From Geobacillus zalihae NBRC 101842 (GTDB taxonomy: Bacteria > Bacillota > Bacilli > Bacillales > Anoxybacillaceae): a stretch of DNA of 64,000 nt. The translations under genes were made by a program, and so were the position numbers. The first letter of the stretch is position 1, and the number at the start of each line of letters is the position of its first letter. Of the stretch, positions 37,593-46,538 are shown in pieces. The notes beneath the pieces were generated by a model that was not told the DNA's origin, did no database searches, and saw only the letters and a program-made list of their open reading frames with translations. Location: assembly GCF_001544135.1 (NCBI RefSeq), contig NZ_BCPV01000016.1, positions 1-64,000 on the forward strand, read 5' to 3'.

Positions 37593-38846
37593 TCACACAG
37601 AAAATTTCTTCAGCATTGCCCGCATCTCGTCCGCCATCTGACCGAGCGATGTCGACGAAGAGGCGATTTCCTCGACGGAAGCCATTTGTTCCTGCGTCGC
37701 TGCCGATACGTTGGCCGCACCGGACGCTGACTGTTCGACAATATTGGTCATCTGTTGGAGTGCGTCGTTCACTTGGCGGGCATGCTCCGTCATTTGCTCG
37801 ATGGCGGACGATACTTGTCCAATTTGTTTGCTCACTTGGCCGACCTCCTCGCGAATATGGGCAAATGATTGGCCGCATGCCGCCGCCACGTTCAATCCTT
37901 TCGCCACTTCGGAGATCACCTGTTCGGCAGACGCAACCGCCCGCTTCGTTTCTTCTTGAATGTAACCGATCAGCTCGGAAATTTGTTGCGCTGAGCGCGC
38001 TGATTGTTCTGCGAGCTTCCGCACTTCATCCGCGACAACCGCAAACCCTTTCCCTTGCTCGCCGGCGCGCGCCGCTTCGATCGCCGCATTGAGCGCCAAC
38101 AAATTCGTCTGCGACGCAATGCCGGTGATCGCTTCCGTAATCTGTCCAATCTCGTTGGAGCGCTCCCCAAGCCCTTTCACCACCTGGCCGAGCGTTTGCA
38201 CATGATCGTAAATGAACTGCATTTGCTCGGACATTTGTCCGATTGACTGCTTGCCGTCCTCTGCTTTCGCCGATGTTTTCTCAGCCCGGTGCGCCACTTC
38301 TTTCGTATGGAAAGCGACGTCGCTCAATGTTTGGGAAATATCATGCACGGACGCGGCGGTGGTGCGGACAGCATCGGCCTGCTCCTCCGCACTTGCCGCA
38401 AGCGTTTCCATCGTTGTCGCAATTTGCTCTGTCGCTTTCGTCGTCTGTTCGGCGACGGCGGCAAGCTGCTGAGAATATTGCGCTACTTCTTCGGCATGAT
38501 GTTGGATTTGCCCCATCACACTTTGCCAAGCGTTTGCCATATCGTTTAACGACGCCGCAATCGGCCGCAGCTGCTGCACGCGATCAAGCGGTATGCGCGC
38601 CGTCAAATCTCCGCCTGTCATCTTGCCTAAATGTTCGTTAATAACGGCAATCGGGGCAACAAACCGTCGATAGTTGAGCGTTGCCGAAACGAAGCCGAGC
38701 ATCGCGCCAAACAGCACCGTAGCAACAAGCGTCCACCAAAATGCCGCCCCGCGAATGCCGTTGACCAGGCATGTGGCCATGCCGATCGCCGCTGTGCCAG
38801 GGATGACGATGAACATGGTGCGGATGATATAACTTGCTAATGACAA
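37593..38846 (-). CDS. Methyl-accepting chemotaxis protein without periplasmic sensor
   Basis: A 417-residue chemoreceptor-type protein: two adjacent N-terminal membrane helices (about 8-55), a HAMP-like linker (about 60-110) and a full MCP signalling domain with the hairpin tip [20 protein letters not shown] preceded by [20 protein letters not shown]. There is almost no extracytoplasmic loop, so it must sense something in the membrane or cytoplasm. TTG 38846 follows AAGGAGGAGA; an ATG further upstream lacks an SD. Confidence 0.88.
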   Translation of the reverse strand: MSLASYIIRTMFIVIPGTAAIGMATCLVNGIRGAAFWWTLVATVLFGAMLGFVSATLNYRRFVAPIAVINEHLGKMTGGDLTARIPLDRVQQLRPIAASLNDMANAWQSVMGQIQHHAEEVAQYSQQLAAVAEQTTKATEQIATTMETLAASAEEQADAVRTTAASVHDISQTLSDVAFHTKEVAHRAEKTSAKAEDGKQSIGQMSEQMQFIYDHVQTLGQVVKGLGERSNEIGQITEAITGIASQTNLLALNAAIEAARAGEQGKGFAVVADEVRKLAEQSARSAQQISELIGYIQEETKRAVASAEQVISEVAKGLNVAAACGQSFAHIREEVGQVSKQIGQVSSAIEQMTEHARQVNDALQQMTNIVEQSASGAANVSAATQEQMASVEEIASSSTSLGQMADEMRAMLKKFSV

Positions 38847-38911
38847 AACGCTCTCCTCCTTTTGCCATGATGCAAACACCTTTCTTATTTCTTTACCACA
38901 TAAATAGATTC

Positions 38912-38929
38912 GTGAATGAACGTTCATTT
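38912..38929. promoter_or_regulatory. FadR-like palindrome upstream of the chemoreceptor gene
   Basis: AATGAACGTTCATT (38915-38928) is a perfect 14-bp palindrome within TGAATGAACGTTCATTTT. It resembles the Bacillus FadR (TetR-family) consensus TGAATGANTANTCATTCA but differs in the centre and at one end. Confidence 0.4.
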
Positions 38930-39040
38930 TCCTTCCTAGCCCTAATCATGAATAGGGGTGGTTGCAAAGTTTTCTGATCTAACAAGGACCCGCTCAAAAA
39001 CATCATGCTTTTGATCGCCTATAATCGGTGACGAAAATAA

Positions 39041-39069
39041 GAAAAGGCGCCCCGTTCGATTGGGGCACC
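39041..39069 (-). terminator. Terminator of the RDD gene
   Basis: Stem GGCGCCCC/GGGGCACC (39046-39053 with 39062-39069, one mismatch/G-U), followed by TTTTCTTATTTT on the minus strand. Confidence 0.75.
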
Positions 39070-39086
39070 ACCTGTTGTTTTCCGCT

Positions 39087-39500
39087 TTACACCGCCGGTT
39101 TTTCCGTTGTCACATACGTTCCAGCGATAAAATCGTGAATGGAGCGTTTGTCTTCTCTCGCCGCGACCATAATCGCACTAATGATGAGACCAATGCCGAA
39201 CGTGATAAAGTATACGAGTCCGCCAACGAACGAGCGCAAAAACATCGTGCCGATGCCGACTTTTCCGCCGTTGACTTTCGCAATCCGGATGCCAAGCATC
39301 CGCTTGCCGACCGTATATCCGTACCAAACAGCCGGAACGATTAACGCGTAAAGGATGTTCGCTAATGACGTAAACCAGTTCGTTTCCCAACTGCCAGTGA
39401 TGAAATAGCCGATGATCGAAATCGGAATACCGACGACAATCGCATCCAACAAGTTAGCCAACAGCCGCTTCCAAAATCCAGCCGGATTTGTCACCGCCAT
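39087..39500 (-). CDS. RDD-family membrane protein
   Basis: A 137-residue integral membrane protein of the RDD family: the R-D-D signature lies in GFWKRLLANLLDAIVVG (first helix) and GKRMLGIRIAKVNGGKVG precedes the later helices; about three membrane segments. RDD proteins are of largely unknown function; some act in ion or osmotic homeostasis. Its own terminator follows. ATG follows CAGGAGGGAAGGC. Confidence 0.87.
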   Translation of the reverse strand: MAVTNPAGFWKRLLANLLDAIVVGIPISIIGYFITGSWETNWFTSLANILYALIVPAVWYGYTVGKRMLGIRIAKVNGGKVGIGTMFLRSFVGGLVYFITFGIGLIISAIMVAAREDKRSIHDFIAGTYVTTEKPAV

Positions 39501-39689
39501 ATGCCTTCCCTCCTGTTGCCTTTTCTATATTGTATTCTCCATTAACAGTATAATTGTCTTCATTTTACCGTAAATGGCGTATAAAAGAAAATCGGTTTTT
39601 TCGACATCACATCGATTTTTTGCTTCGATGCGGTGGTCCCTGCTGCACACGCTCAAGATGATGGAATCGATCTTCTTGCAGCAATTTCT

Positions 39690-41216
39690 TTAGCCCAGCT
39701 TCGCCACCACAGCCGAAAAATCGTCTGGAAGCGGCCCTTTTTGCGCAAAATGGCGGCGCAGATGGTCCAAAAGCACTTGCTCGTCCAATAAAATATGCGG
39801 CGCCAGCGCATCGCGGAACGCTTCAATCTTTTGCCGGACGGAACCCGTTTCCCCTTCGATCGCCCCGTCGGAATACAACACAAGCGTCGCCCCCGGCTCG
39901 TAGCGCAACCGGCCGCTGTCGACAAAAAGGCGCGGAAGCAGCCCGATCGGCGCGCAGCCGCGGTCCAACTCCGCCACCGTTCCATCCGGTTGGAACAAAA
40001 ACCCCGGCGGATGGCCGGCTGATGCATATTCAATCATCCGTTCCTTGACATCCACCAGAACATATACGGCGGTGAAATAATACGTCATCCGCCCGTTTTC
40101 ATGGTACAACTGGCGCATATGGCGGTTCAACTCGCGAAACACTTCCGTCGGAACGATCCCTTTGCGGATGACGCCGTTTAAGAGCGAGCGGACCGACATG
40201 CAAATGAGCGAAGCCGCTGCCCCATGACCCATCACATCCATTAAAAAAATGCCGTACCGCTGTTTGTCGATCGGATACCAGGCGTACATATCGCCACCCA
40301 GCTCCCGCGATGGGATGTACGTTCCGGCAATCTGGATTCCTTTGGCCGACAACGGCTTGCTCAACACGCGCTTTTGCACCTCGCGGGCCAGCCGCAAGTC
40401 ATCTTTCATCGCTGCGATGTATAGGTTCTCGTAAGTTGGACCGGCAAATAAAAACAAGTAAAACGCGATTTCTCCATCATGGCCGGGCACAGCCCGCACC
40501 GTCGTCTGCCTGACATAGACCGAACCGTTTTTCCGCCGCCAGCGCACCCACCCCCTCCATTCTCCACTTTCCCCAGTGCTCGCTTGAATCACCTCATAAA
40601 GCCAGGCCTCGTAATAACCCGCGTAAAGCGTATGCAACGGCTGACCGACAATCTCTACATCATGACCAGTGATTTTTGTGAACGCCGGATTGACAAACTG
40701 AACGACAAACTGGCCATCGGTGACGAGCATCGCCTGTTCCATCGCTTTGTACACTTGTTCAGCGAGCTGTCGTTCATTCTCGTTTCGCTTTGCTTCTGTC
40801 AGATCAGCGACAAACCCGCTGACGAGCCTCACTTCCCCGAATTGATCAAGCACAGGAAACGTCCGTTCAAGCACCCAACGGACAGAGCCATCCCGCTGAT
40901 TGATGATGCGATACGTCTGGGCGCCCGCATCCGCTCCTGAAAGAAGCGACCATTTTCTTTCCGCCTTGGCGCGGTCATCTGGGTAAGCCACCTTTGCCCA
41001 TATGTCTTGATCGTGGTAAAAGTCGTCCGGAGGTAGGCCGTACAGCTGCTCGCATGATGACGAAATGAACAAGAGCCGCCTTCGTTCCGGCGTTGCGAGC
41101 CAATACACATAGTCGCCCGGCCCAACGAACACATTCATTTTTTCCAAGCCGAGAAGCAACTCCCGCCACGCGAGGTGGTCATAACGTTGAACATGTTCCC
41201 AAAACCCATCCACCAT
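39690..41216 (-). CDS. PAS-PAS-PP2C (SpoIIE-type) phosphatase
   Basis: A 508-residue cytoplasmic protein. Two PAS domains (about 30-145 and 155-265; FISSSCEQLYGLPPDDF, FVNPAFTKITGHDVEIVG) precede a SpoIIE/RsbU-type PP2C phosphatase (about 290-505). Metal-binding Asp motifs are present: ELGGDMYAW, LMDVMGHGAA, LYSDGAIEGE and DDFSAVVAKL. Such enzymes dephosphorylate STAS antagonists in partner-switching systems, as RsbU/RsbP do for RsbV. The STAS gene stops 6 bases upstream on the same strand, so this phosphatase probably acts on that protein. The 190 bases downstream of it hold no recognisable gene. Confidence 0.9.
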   Translation of the reverse strand: MVDGFWEHVQRYDHLAWRELLLGLEKMNVFVGPGDYVYWLATPERRRLLFISSSCEQLYGLPPDDFYHDQDIWAKVAYPDDRAKAERKWSLLSGADAGAQTYRIINQRDGSVRWVLERTFPVLDQFGEVRLVSGFVADLTEAKRNENERQLAEQVYKAMEQAMLVTDGQFVVQFVNPAFTKITGHDVEIVGQPLHTLYAGYYEAWLYEVIQASTGESGEWRGWVRWRRKNGSVYVRQTTVRAVPGHDGEIAFYLFLFAGPTYENLYIAAMKDDLRLAREVQKRVLSKPLSAKGIQIAGTYIPSRELGGDMYAWYPIDKQRYGIFLMDVMGHGAAASLICMSVRSLLNGVIRKGIVPTEVFRELNRHMRQLYHENGRMTYYFTAVYVLVDVKERMIEYASAGHPPGFLFQPDGTVAELDRGCAPIGLLPRLFVDSGRLRYEPGATLVLYSDGAIEGETGSVRQKIEAFRDALAPHILLDEQVLLDHLRRHFAQKGPLPDDFSAVVAKLG

Positions 41217-41222
41217 AGAACG

Positions 41223-41555
41223 TCATTCTCCACTGAAATAATCCATGGCTTCCTTCTCTGTGGCAAATAGTTTGATAAACGAAGAAAATTTGACAATATG
41301 GAAAATTTCTGCAAGCGACCCTTCCACTCCGGCAATGACCAACTCTTTTTGTCGGGCTCTCGCCTCCATGACGCTGTCAGCGATGACACCGAGTCCGGCG
41401 CTGTTTATGTAGTTGACCCCCTCCATGTTGACGATCAATTGATCCGCCTGTTTGTCCAGCAGCCTTTCCAGCGCTTGACGGAACGATTCGACGTTGTTTA
41501 AGGTAATATCTTCTGCCCATGTCAGCGCGCAAATTGCCCCTTGTCTCATCCTCAT
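41223..41555 (-). CDS. STAS-domain anti-sigma-factor antagonist
   Basis: A 110-residue single STAS domain (RsbV/SpoIIAA-like). The phosphorylatable Ser lies in MEGVNYINSAGLGVIADSV. In its unphosphorylated form it should bind the HATPase kinase encoded upstream. ATG 41555 follows TTGGAGGAAGCA; the ORF could be read further but lacks an SD there. It sits between the kinase and phosphatase genes. As sequenced, the kinase reading frame runs on across it in another frame (see the kinase entry). Confidence 0.9.
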   Translation of the reverse strand: MRMRQGAICALTWAEDITLNNVESFRQALERLLDKQADQLIVNMEGVNYINSAGLGVIADSVMEARARQKELVIAGVEGSLAEIFHIVKFSSFIKLFATEKEAMDYFSGE

Positions 41556-41976
41556 CTTGCTTCCTCCAATGGTCACTCATTTTTTTGCATTTGCACATGC
41601 AAAACAAGACGTTGTTTCCCGCTCGCTTCACGTATACATCGTCGACAATATGGGTGATCAGCTGCAGCCCTCTGCCGCGCGGCCCTGTGTTGACGACATC
41701 GGTTTGGGCTACGGAGAAGCATCCTCCTCGCTGTTTGACAATGATCATAAACTGTCTCGCTTCCATTTTCCAAAATATCCTAAATGGCAGTTTTCTCGTT
41801 TTTTGACAATATTCATACGCATTCGTGCACGCTTCCTCTGTCGCGAGCCGAAGAAAAAGGCAATCACGCGGCAAAAACCCCATTCTCTTCGCCAGTTCCT
41901 CGGTAATGTCCATCGCTTTTAAAATGTCCGCCGTTTTCATGATCGCCATCGTTCGGATCATGGTCCTGGGCTTCAT
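41377..41976 (-). CDS. RsbW/SpoIIAB-like anti-sigma kinase with out-of-frame tail
   Basis: A GHKL ATPase-fold serine kinase; family members bind a sigma factor or other target and phosphorylate the STAS antagonist. The N box ATEEACTNAYEYC and the G box GPRGRGLQLI are seen. The domain is complete by CMCKCKK. There a run of seven A (41580-41586, T on the plus strand) lets the frame continue for about 65 residues across the STAS gene in a meaningless basic frame. With six A, TGA would stop it directly before the STAS SD, the normal layout. ATG 41976 is chosen because AGGGGAA is spaced from it; an ATG 6 bases earlier abuts the SD. Frameshift, sequencing error or transcriptional slippage are all possible. 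Confidence 0.8.
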   Translation of the reverse strand: MKPRTMIRTMAIMKTADILKAMDITEELAKRMGFLPRDCLFLRLATEEACTNAYEYCQKTRKLPFRIFWKMEARQFMIIVKQRGGCFSVAQTDVVNTGPRGRGLQLITHIVDDVYVKRAGNNVLFCMCKCKKMSDHWRKQDEDETRGNLRADMGRRYYLKQRRIVPSSAGKAAGQTGGSIDRQHGGGQLHKQRRTRCHR

Positions 41977-42178
41977 CGGCATTTCCCCTATCTTTGTTAT
42001 GCTTATACACCGGCCAAAGCAACATGGCAGCTTTTCCACTATCGCACGTTCCAGCGCTGGGGAAAACGGATTCGAATGCTATTTTTCTCCTTTATTGTTC
42101 CATCTATCGAAAAATAGTTCTTATTTACTACAATTCATTATAATACAAAATGGGGCTCATTCCAATTTCCTACATCCA

Positions 42179-42217
42179 AAAAAAAAGACATCATGGCACC
42201 CATCGTCCAATGATGTC
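42179..42217 (-). terminator. Terminator of the PocR/LuxR gene
   Basis: Stem GACATCAT/ATGATGTC (42187-42194 with 42210-42217), then TTTTTTTT on the minus strand; it overlaps the approach to the stop at 42222. Confidence 0.85.
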
Positions 42218-42221
42218 CCCC

Positions 42222-43874
42222 TTAACGGCGCTGCCGGCGGTGGTTTAGTTGATACACAAGGGCAATCAACTGTGACCGATCGTTGACGCCAATTTTTTGA
42301 AAAATGTTTGTAATATGATTTTTCACGGTATGGACGCTAATGAACAGCCGTTCTGAAATTTCGCGATTGCTGCAGCCTTGAATGAGCAGCTCCAATACAT
42401 CCATCTCCCGGGCCGTCAACTGCTTGGACAACATGTCGATATTGACCGTCCCATCATTCCCACCGTGAGCCTTGCCGCTGATCATCATCGCCCCAATCGC
42501 GGCCAACGCCGTCATATACACTTCCGCCTCTTTCGCTTCCCTTTCTTTCTTTATATGAACGGCGAGAACGCCATAGCGGCCATCGCTGACGAAAAACGGC
42601 ACTTCCATCACCGATTTGCCCTCAACATCAAGCAGCGCCGGCACCTCGCTTTTCGCCTTCTCGCCGTGACAGCCATAGCGACGGCAGACATCATCCCGAT
42701 AACGAACAGCCATTTCTACGTCCATCGCTCCTTCGCGGACAACGGCTGTTTGGCCATCGCTAGACCATACCACGCAGACGAAATCGCCGTAAGCGAGCTC
42801 CGCGGCAAATTCGGCCATCATCCGGATGATGTCTTCCTCGTTCTGCACCACACGCATGGCCCGTCCAATTTCCATCAACATCGACAGGCGCATCAAGTGG
42901 CGGTCCATTTTCATATCAACCTCTGTACATTTAGCCAGGAGCAGCCAATGTTGAACGAGGGCGGAACCGACCGAACGAAGCGCCGCCGGCAGTGAAGAGG
43001 ACGCCTCGCTGCCGATCATGATCCATCCTTCCACTGCTTTCCCGTACGTCGCCGGATACGCAATCATCGCTTTCGGACGGATGCCATGGCGAACAAAAAA
43101 GGAAAAGCGTGGATCCAAAGCGGCATCTTGAACGTAAACCGAACGAAGCGGCGGCTCCGAAGACGAAAGCGGCGGAAACAACGCATCGATCATCTTGCCG
43201 CGCAGCTTTCCGGCCTTTTCCCCGCTTGCCGCCGCCACCATCCATCCTTGCGGACATTTGGCGATATACAACGCCATATCGACGCGTTCATCGAACGCCC
43301 GCAACTCAAAAAGCAGCTTGTCCACGTCCGCTAGGGCGGAGCTGTCCGCAACCACTGCTTCGAGCCGTTTTCCGTATTCACAGCATTGTTGCTTGCGGCG
43401 CTCGCCGCTGATTAATTCCCCGCATATGACCGCCATCTTTTCTATATCTTTTAACTTCGCTTCGACCGCCCGCGCCGGCAACGCCGCCACCTGTTCGATC
43501 GCTGACATCCATTCTCCAGTGTCCATCAGCGGTTGTTCGCAAATGAGCCATTTCGTTTCTTCCTCGATAAACACGCCTGCCCAAATCCAATATTCCGCCT
43601 TCTCATCGACAAACACGGGAGCGACGATGCTCTTCATGCCAAAACGCCCGACCGGCACGACCGATGGACGCTGCCATCCGTCCATGACAAGCTCCTGCGG
43701 GCAGAAAAACGATGGCGCTTCCCTTTTAGCGGCAAACAAAACGAACTCCGCCAACTCGGTCATATTCGATACTTTCGTCACGGGAGCGCCGTGATCATCG
43801 ACGATCAGCATGCTCAACTCCGTCAATGCCGCGTATGCATCTTGAATATATTGCAACGATTCACGGATCACCAC
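42222..43874 (-). CDS. PocR/GAF-domain LuxR-family regulator
   Basis: A roughly 550-residue cytoplasmic regulator. An N-terminal PocR-type sensory domain (LQYIQDAYAALTELSMLIVDDHG, then FCPQ; about 5-160), two GAF-like domains (about 170-300 and 320-470) and a C-terminal LuxR HTH (LTAREMDVLELLIQGCSNRE, then RLFISVHTVKNHITNIFQKI). PocR domains often sense small hydrocarbon derivatives such as propanediol or glycerol. It is upstream of the partner-switching operon on the same strand but separated by a terminator, so a link is only suggestive. The GTG at 43874 is taken; a further GTG follows. Confidence 0.87.
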   Translation of the reverse strand: MVIRESLQYIQDAYAALTELSMLIVDDHGAPVTKVSNMTELAEFVLFAAKREAPSFFCPQELVMDGWQRPSVVPVGRFGMKSIVAPVFVDEKAEYWIWAGVFIEEETKWLICEQPLMDTGEWMSAIEQVAALPARAVEAKLKDIEKMAVICGELISGERRKQQCCEYGKRLEAVVADSSALADVDKLLFELRAFDERVDMALYIAKCPQGWMVAAASGEKAGKLRGKMIDALFPPLSSSEPPLRSVYVQDAALDPRFSFFVRHGIRPKAMIAYPATYGKAVEGWIMIGSEASSSLPAALRSVGSALVQHWLLLAKCTEVDMKMDRHLMRLSMLMEIGRAMRVVQNEEDIIRMMAEFAAELAYGDFVCVVWSSDGQTAVVREGAMDVEMAVRYRDDVCRRYGCHGEKAKSEVPALLDVEGKSVMEVPFFVSDGRYGVLAVHIKKEREAKEAEVYMTALAAIGAMMISGKAHGGNDGTVNIDMLSKQLTAREMDVLELLIQGCSNREISERLFISVHTVKNHITNIFQKIGVNDRSQLIALVYQLNHRRQRR

Positions 43875-43964
43875 GCCTTCAACTCTCCTACAATACATTT
43901 TTATCCTTATCTATTATGGACAAACCATTTGCAAGAAATCAAGCATGAGCCCCCTCACAACAAA

Positions 43965-44004
43965 AATAAACCGGCGTGGGAGCCCTACGGACGACCCACG
44001 CCGG
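43965..44004 (-). terminator. Terminator of the sugar-nucleotide operon
   Basis: A 10-bp stem CCGGCGTGGG/CCCACGCCGG (43971-43980 with 43995-44004) followed by TTTATTTTTG on the minus strand. Confidence 0.87.
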
Positions 44005-44062
44005 AACAAATCTTTTGAAACGGACAGAGGGCGACAAGCGCAGACCATTCGGAGAAAAGGCG

Positions 44063-45472
44063 TCACCAGTCAATGCGCAATTCAAGGGTGGCGAGGCAAT
44101 CAGCCAGCTGCCGCTTAATCTCCGCCAATGCAGCCTCCGTCTTGGCTTCTGCACGCAACACAAGAATCGGCTGGGTGTTCGACGGCCGCACCAACCCCCA
44201 GCCGTCTGGGAACTGAATGCGGGCGCCATCCACATCGACAACAGGGAAACGGCCGGCAAATTTCTCTTTTACTCTGGCAATGGCAGCCGCTTTTTTCTCT
44301 TCCGGGCAAGCAACTCGCGTCTCCGGCGTCGCCGCGTACCGCGGCACATCGGCAAACCACTCGGACAGCGGGCGCTCATCGTGCGACAGTAATCGAAGCA
44401 GGCGCCCAGCGGCGTACAGCGCATCGTCATAGCCGTAAAACTCATCATTGAAGAACAAATGACCAGACATTTCACCGGCAAACGGGATCTCCGGACGACG
44501 GCGCAACGTCGCTTTGACGTGCGAATGGCCGGTGCGATGGAAGAACGGTTTCCCGCCGAGCCGCTCAATTTCCTCAACAAGCGCTTGCGAACATTTCACT
44601 TCAACGGGCGCGTCGGCTCCCGGATGACGCTTAAGAATCTCGCGCCAGAACAGCACCATCAGTTGGTCGCCCCAACGGATCGCACCCGTTTCATCCACAA
44701 CCCCGATCCGGTCGCCGTCGCCGTCAAACGCGATGCCAAGATCAGCCTGCTCCTTGCGCACCATCTCAATCAAGTCCGTTAAGTTCTCCGGCACGACCGG
44801 GTCCGGATGATGGTTCGGAAACGTCGGATCGGATTCACAGTAAAGCGGGACGACATCGCACCCCCATTCTTTGAGCACTTGTGGCGCAATGATCGATGGG
44901 GTGCCGTTGCCGCAGTCGACGACGACCTTCAGCTTGCGCGGACCGAGCTTAATTTTCTCCTTCAACATCTTGATATAGGCCGGAGCAAGGTCAAGCGTTT
45001 CCTCGCGCCCGCGCGCTGTTTCAGGACGCGGCTGTTCCTGGCTGAGCCGCTCCATCGCCCGCCGCAGCGCTTGGATGCGCTCGCCATAAATTGTCGTTTT
45101 TCCCATGGCAATTTTAAATCCGTTCTCATCCCCTGGGTTATGGCTGGCGGTGATGATCATGCCGCATGGAATATTCGTGTAGTATAAGCTGTAGTAAAAC
45201 ATCGGCGTCGTCGAAAGCCCAATATCGACGACATCGCAGCCGCCATCGAGCAGCCCATCTTTGAGCGCCCGATGCAAGCCAGGCGATGACAGACGATTGT
45301 CATGACCGACAACCGCCCTCTTCTCGCCTTCCTTTTGCATCATGTCGGCAAAGGCCCGTCCGAGCCAATACGCGAACGACTCATCGAGCTCCTCACCGGC
45401 TCGTCCGCGGATGTCGTATTCTTTAAACACGTGTGCCGGCCATGCGAACGGTTTCGTTGTTGACGTATTCAT
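44063..45472 (-). CDS. manB: Phosphomannomutase/phosphoglucomutase
   Basis: A 469-residue alpha-D-phosphohexomutase interconverting mannose-6-P and mannose-1-P (and often the glucose pair). Seen: TASHNPGDENGFKIA with the phosphoserine, the metal loop DGDGDRIGVVDE, the sugar loop GEMSGHLFF and the C-terminal phosphate loop RPSNTQPILVLRAEA. It follows the glycosidase-like gene with a 50-base overlap; ATG 45472 follows GGAGGTGG. It supplies mannose-1-P to the nucleotidyltransferase at the start of this operon. Confidence 0.92.
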   Translation of the reverse strand: MNTSTTKPFAWPAHVFKEYDIRGRAGEELDESFAYWLGRAFADMMQKEGEKRAVVGHDNRLSSPGLHRALKDGLLDGGCDVVDIGLSTTPMFYYSLYYTNIPCGMIITASHNPGDENGFKIAMGKTTIYGERIQALRRAMERLSQEQPRPETARGREETLDLAPAYIKMLKEKIKLGPRKLKVVVDCGNGTPSIIAPQVLKEWGCDVVPLYCESDPTFPNHHPDPVVPENLTDLIEMVRKEQADLGIAFDGDGDRIGVVDETGAIRWGDQLMVLFWREILKRHPGADAPVEVKCSQALVEEIERLGGKPFFHRTGHSHVKATLRRRPEIPFAGEMSGHLFFNDEFYGYDDALYAAGRLLRLLSHDERPLSEWFADVPRYAATPETRVACPEEKKAAAIARVKEKFAGRFPVVDVDGARIQFPDGWGLVRPSNTQPILVLRAEAKTEAALAEIKRQLADCLATLELRIDW

Positions 45473-46538
45473 CGACAACCACCTCCACCGAAATCGATTG
45501 AGCGATTGCTGCTGTTAACAAGTACGACAATGTTGACTCCGCCCCCCGATTCGGGTTTGGGCCGTTCGGGCCAAGCCCGTCGCAGCAACTGCCGTCGCTT
45601 GGGTCCGCAAGCGGCGCGTTGCCGTCGTTTTGTCCGTAAAACCAAGCGAGGCAGCGGCGGACGACGCCGCGATAACGCTCGTCGTCCGTTGCCCAATACG
45701 CTTCGCGCGCCGCCAAAGCGAGCTTCATCACATCAAGCGGCTGTTGATCCCAATCAGCGCGGTAGCGGCGGCTGCACCAGCCGCGGTTGCCGACCGGACG
45801 GATGACACCTCCCGGTCCGCTCATTTTTTCAATAAGGAAAGCAAGGCTTTTTTCCGCCACTTCCTTCACCTCATCCCGCGGCGCGCGCCGATATGCCGTC
45901 CAAAGCGCCCACGGCAGCACCCCGTTGGCGTACGTCAACTCCGGCTCGTACCAGCGCCAGCTGCCATCCGCGTGCGTTTCGTAGGCCTCAAGCAGCCGCC
46001 GCTCAAACCGCCCCGCCAGCGCGGCCAACTCTTCCTTGTCAATGCCGGGCACCCCCTCCTCTTTAAGCAAAACGCCGCACGCTGCCAACCCCCAGGCGAT
46101 GCCGCGCAGCGAGCGAAGCTCCCATGCCGCCGGCAGCGCCCGCCTCAACATGTCCGCAGCCGCCTCGCGCCGCGCCGCGTCATCCAATTGCCTATACGCG
46201 ATCGCCGCCGCCCAAAACGACCGCCCGAAGCAGTCGTCTGACGGCGTTTCCTCTTCTTTTGTCCGGTCAAAGAAAAAGTTGTTATGGAACGTGCCATCAT
46301 CGTTTTGCGCCCAAAGCAAAAAGGCCAAATATCGGTCAAGCAGGCGATACAGCCGCTCCTTCGTTTCTTGATCGTCGAGCAACGCCAGCCACTCGAGGCA
46401 CGCCCATATGGCGCGGGCGTTGTCATCGGTCGAATACCCTTCGCGCCGCCGCGGAATGCGGCCGAGGCTATGCTCAAGCAACCCGGTGTCGTCAGTCATG
46501 CGCTCGAGATGGTCGAACTTAATGACTGACGGTGCCAA
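45423..46538 (-). CDS. Uncharacterised (alpha/alpha)6-barrel glycosidase-like protein
   Basis: A 371-residue soluble protein rich in paired helices (RLLDRYLAFLLWAQNDDGTF, LLEAYETHADGSWRWYEPEL, GGVIRPVGNRGW), which looks like a six-hairpin glycosidase/phosphorylase-type barrel. I cannot assign a family or substrate. The N-terminal EGYSTDDNARAIWACLEWL suggests a sugar-binding start. TTG 46538 follows GGGGAGGTG and overlaps the glycosyltransferase by 20 bases; the C-terminus overlaps manB by 50, so it is an integral part of the four-gene operon. It may trim or polymerise the glycan made by the glycosyltransferase (inference). Confidence 0.7.
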   Translation of the reverse strand: MAPSVIKFDHLERMTDDTGLLEHSLGRIPRRREGYSTDDNARAIWACLEWLALLDDQETKERLYRLLDRYLAFLLWAQNDDGTFHNNFFFDRTKEEETPSDDCFGRSFWAAAIAYRQLDDAARREAAADMLRRALPAAWELRSLRGIAWGLAACGVLLKEEGVPGIDKEELAALAGRFERRLLEAYETHADGSWRWYEPELTYANGVLPWALWTAYRRAPRDEVKEVAEKSLAFLIEKMSGPGGVIRPVGNRGWCSRRYRADWDQQPLDVMKLALAAREAYWATDDERYRGVVRRCLAWFYGQNDGNAPLADPSDGSCCDGLGPNGPNPNRGAESTLSYLLTAAIAQSISVEVVVDEYVNNETVRMAGTRV

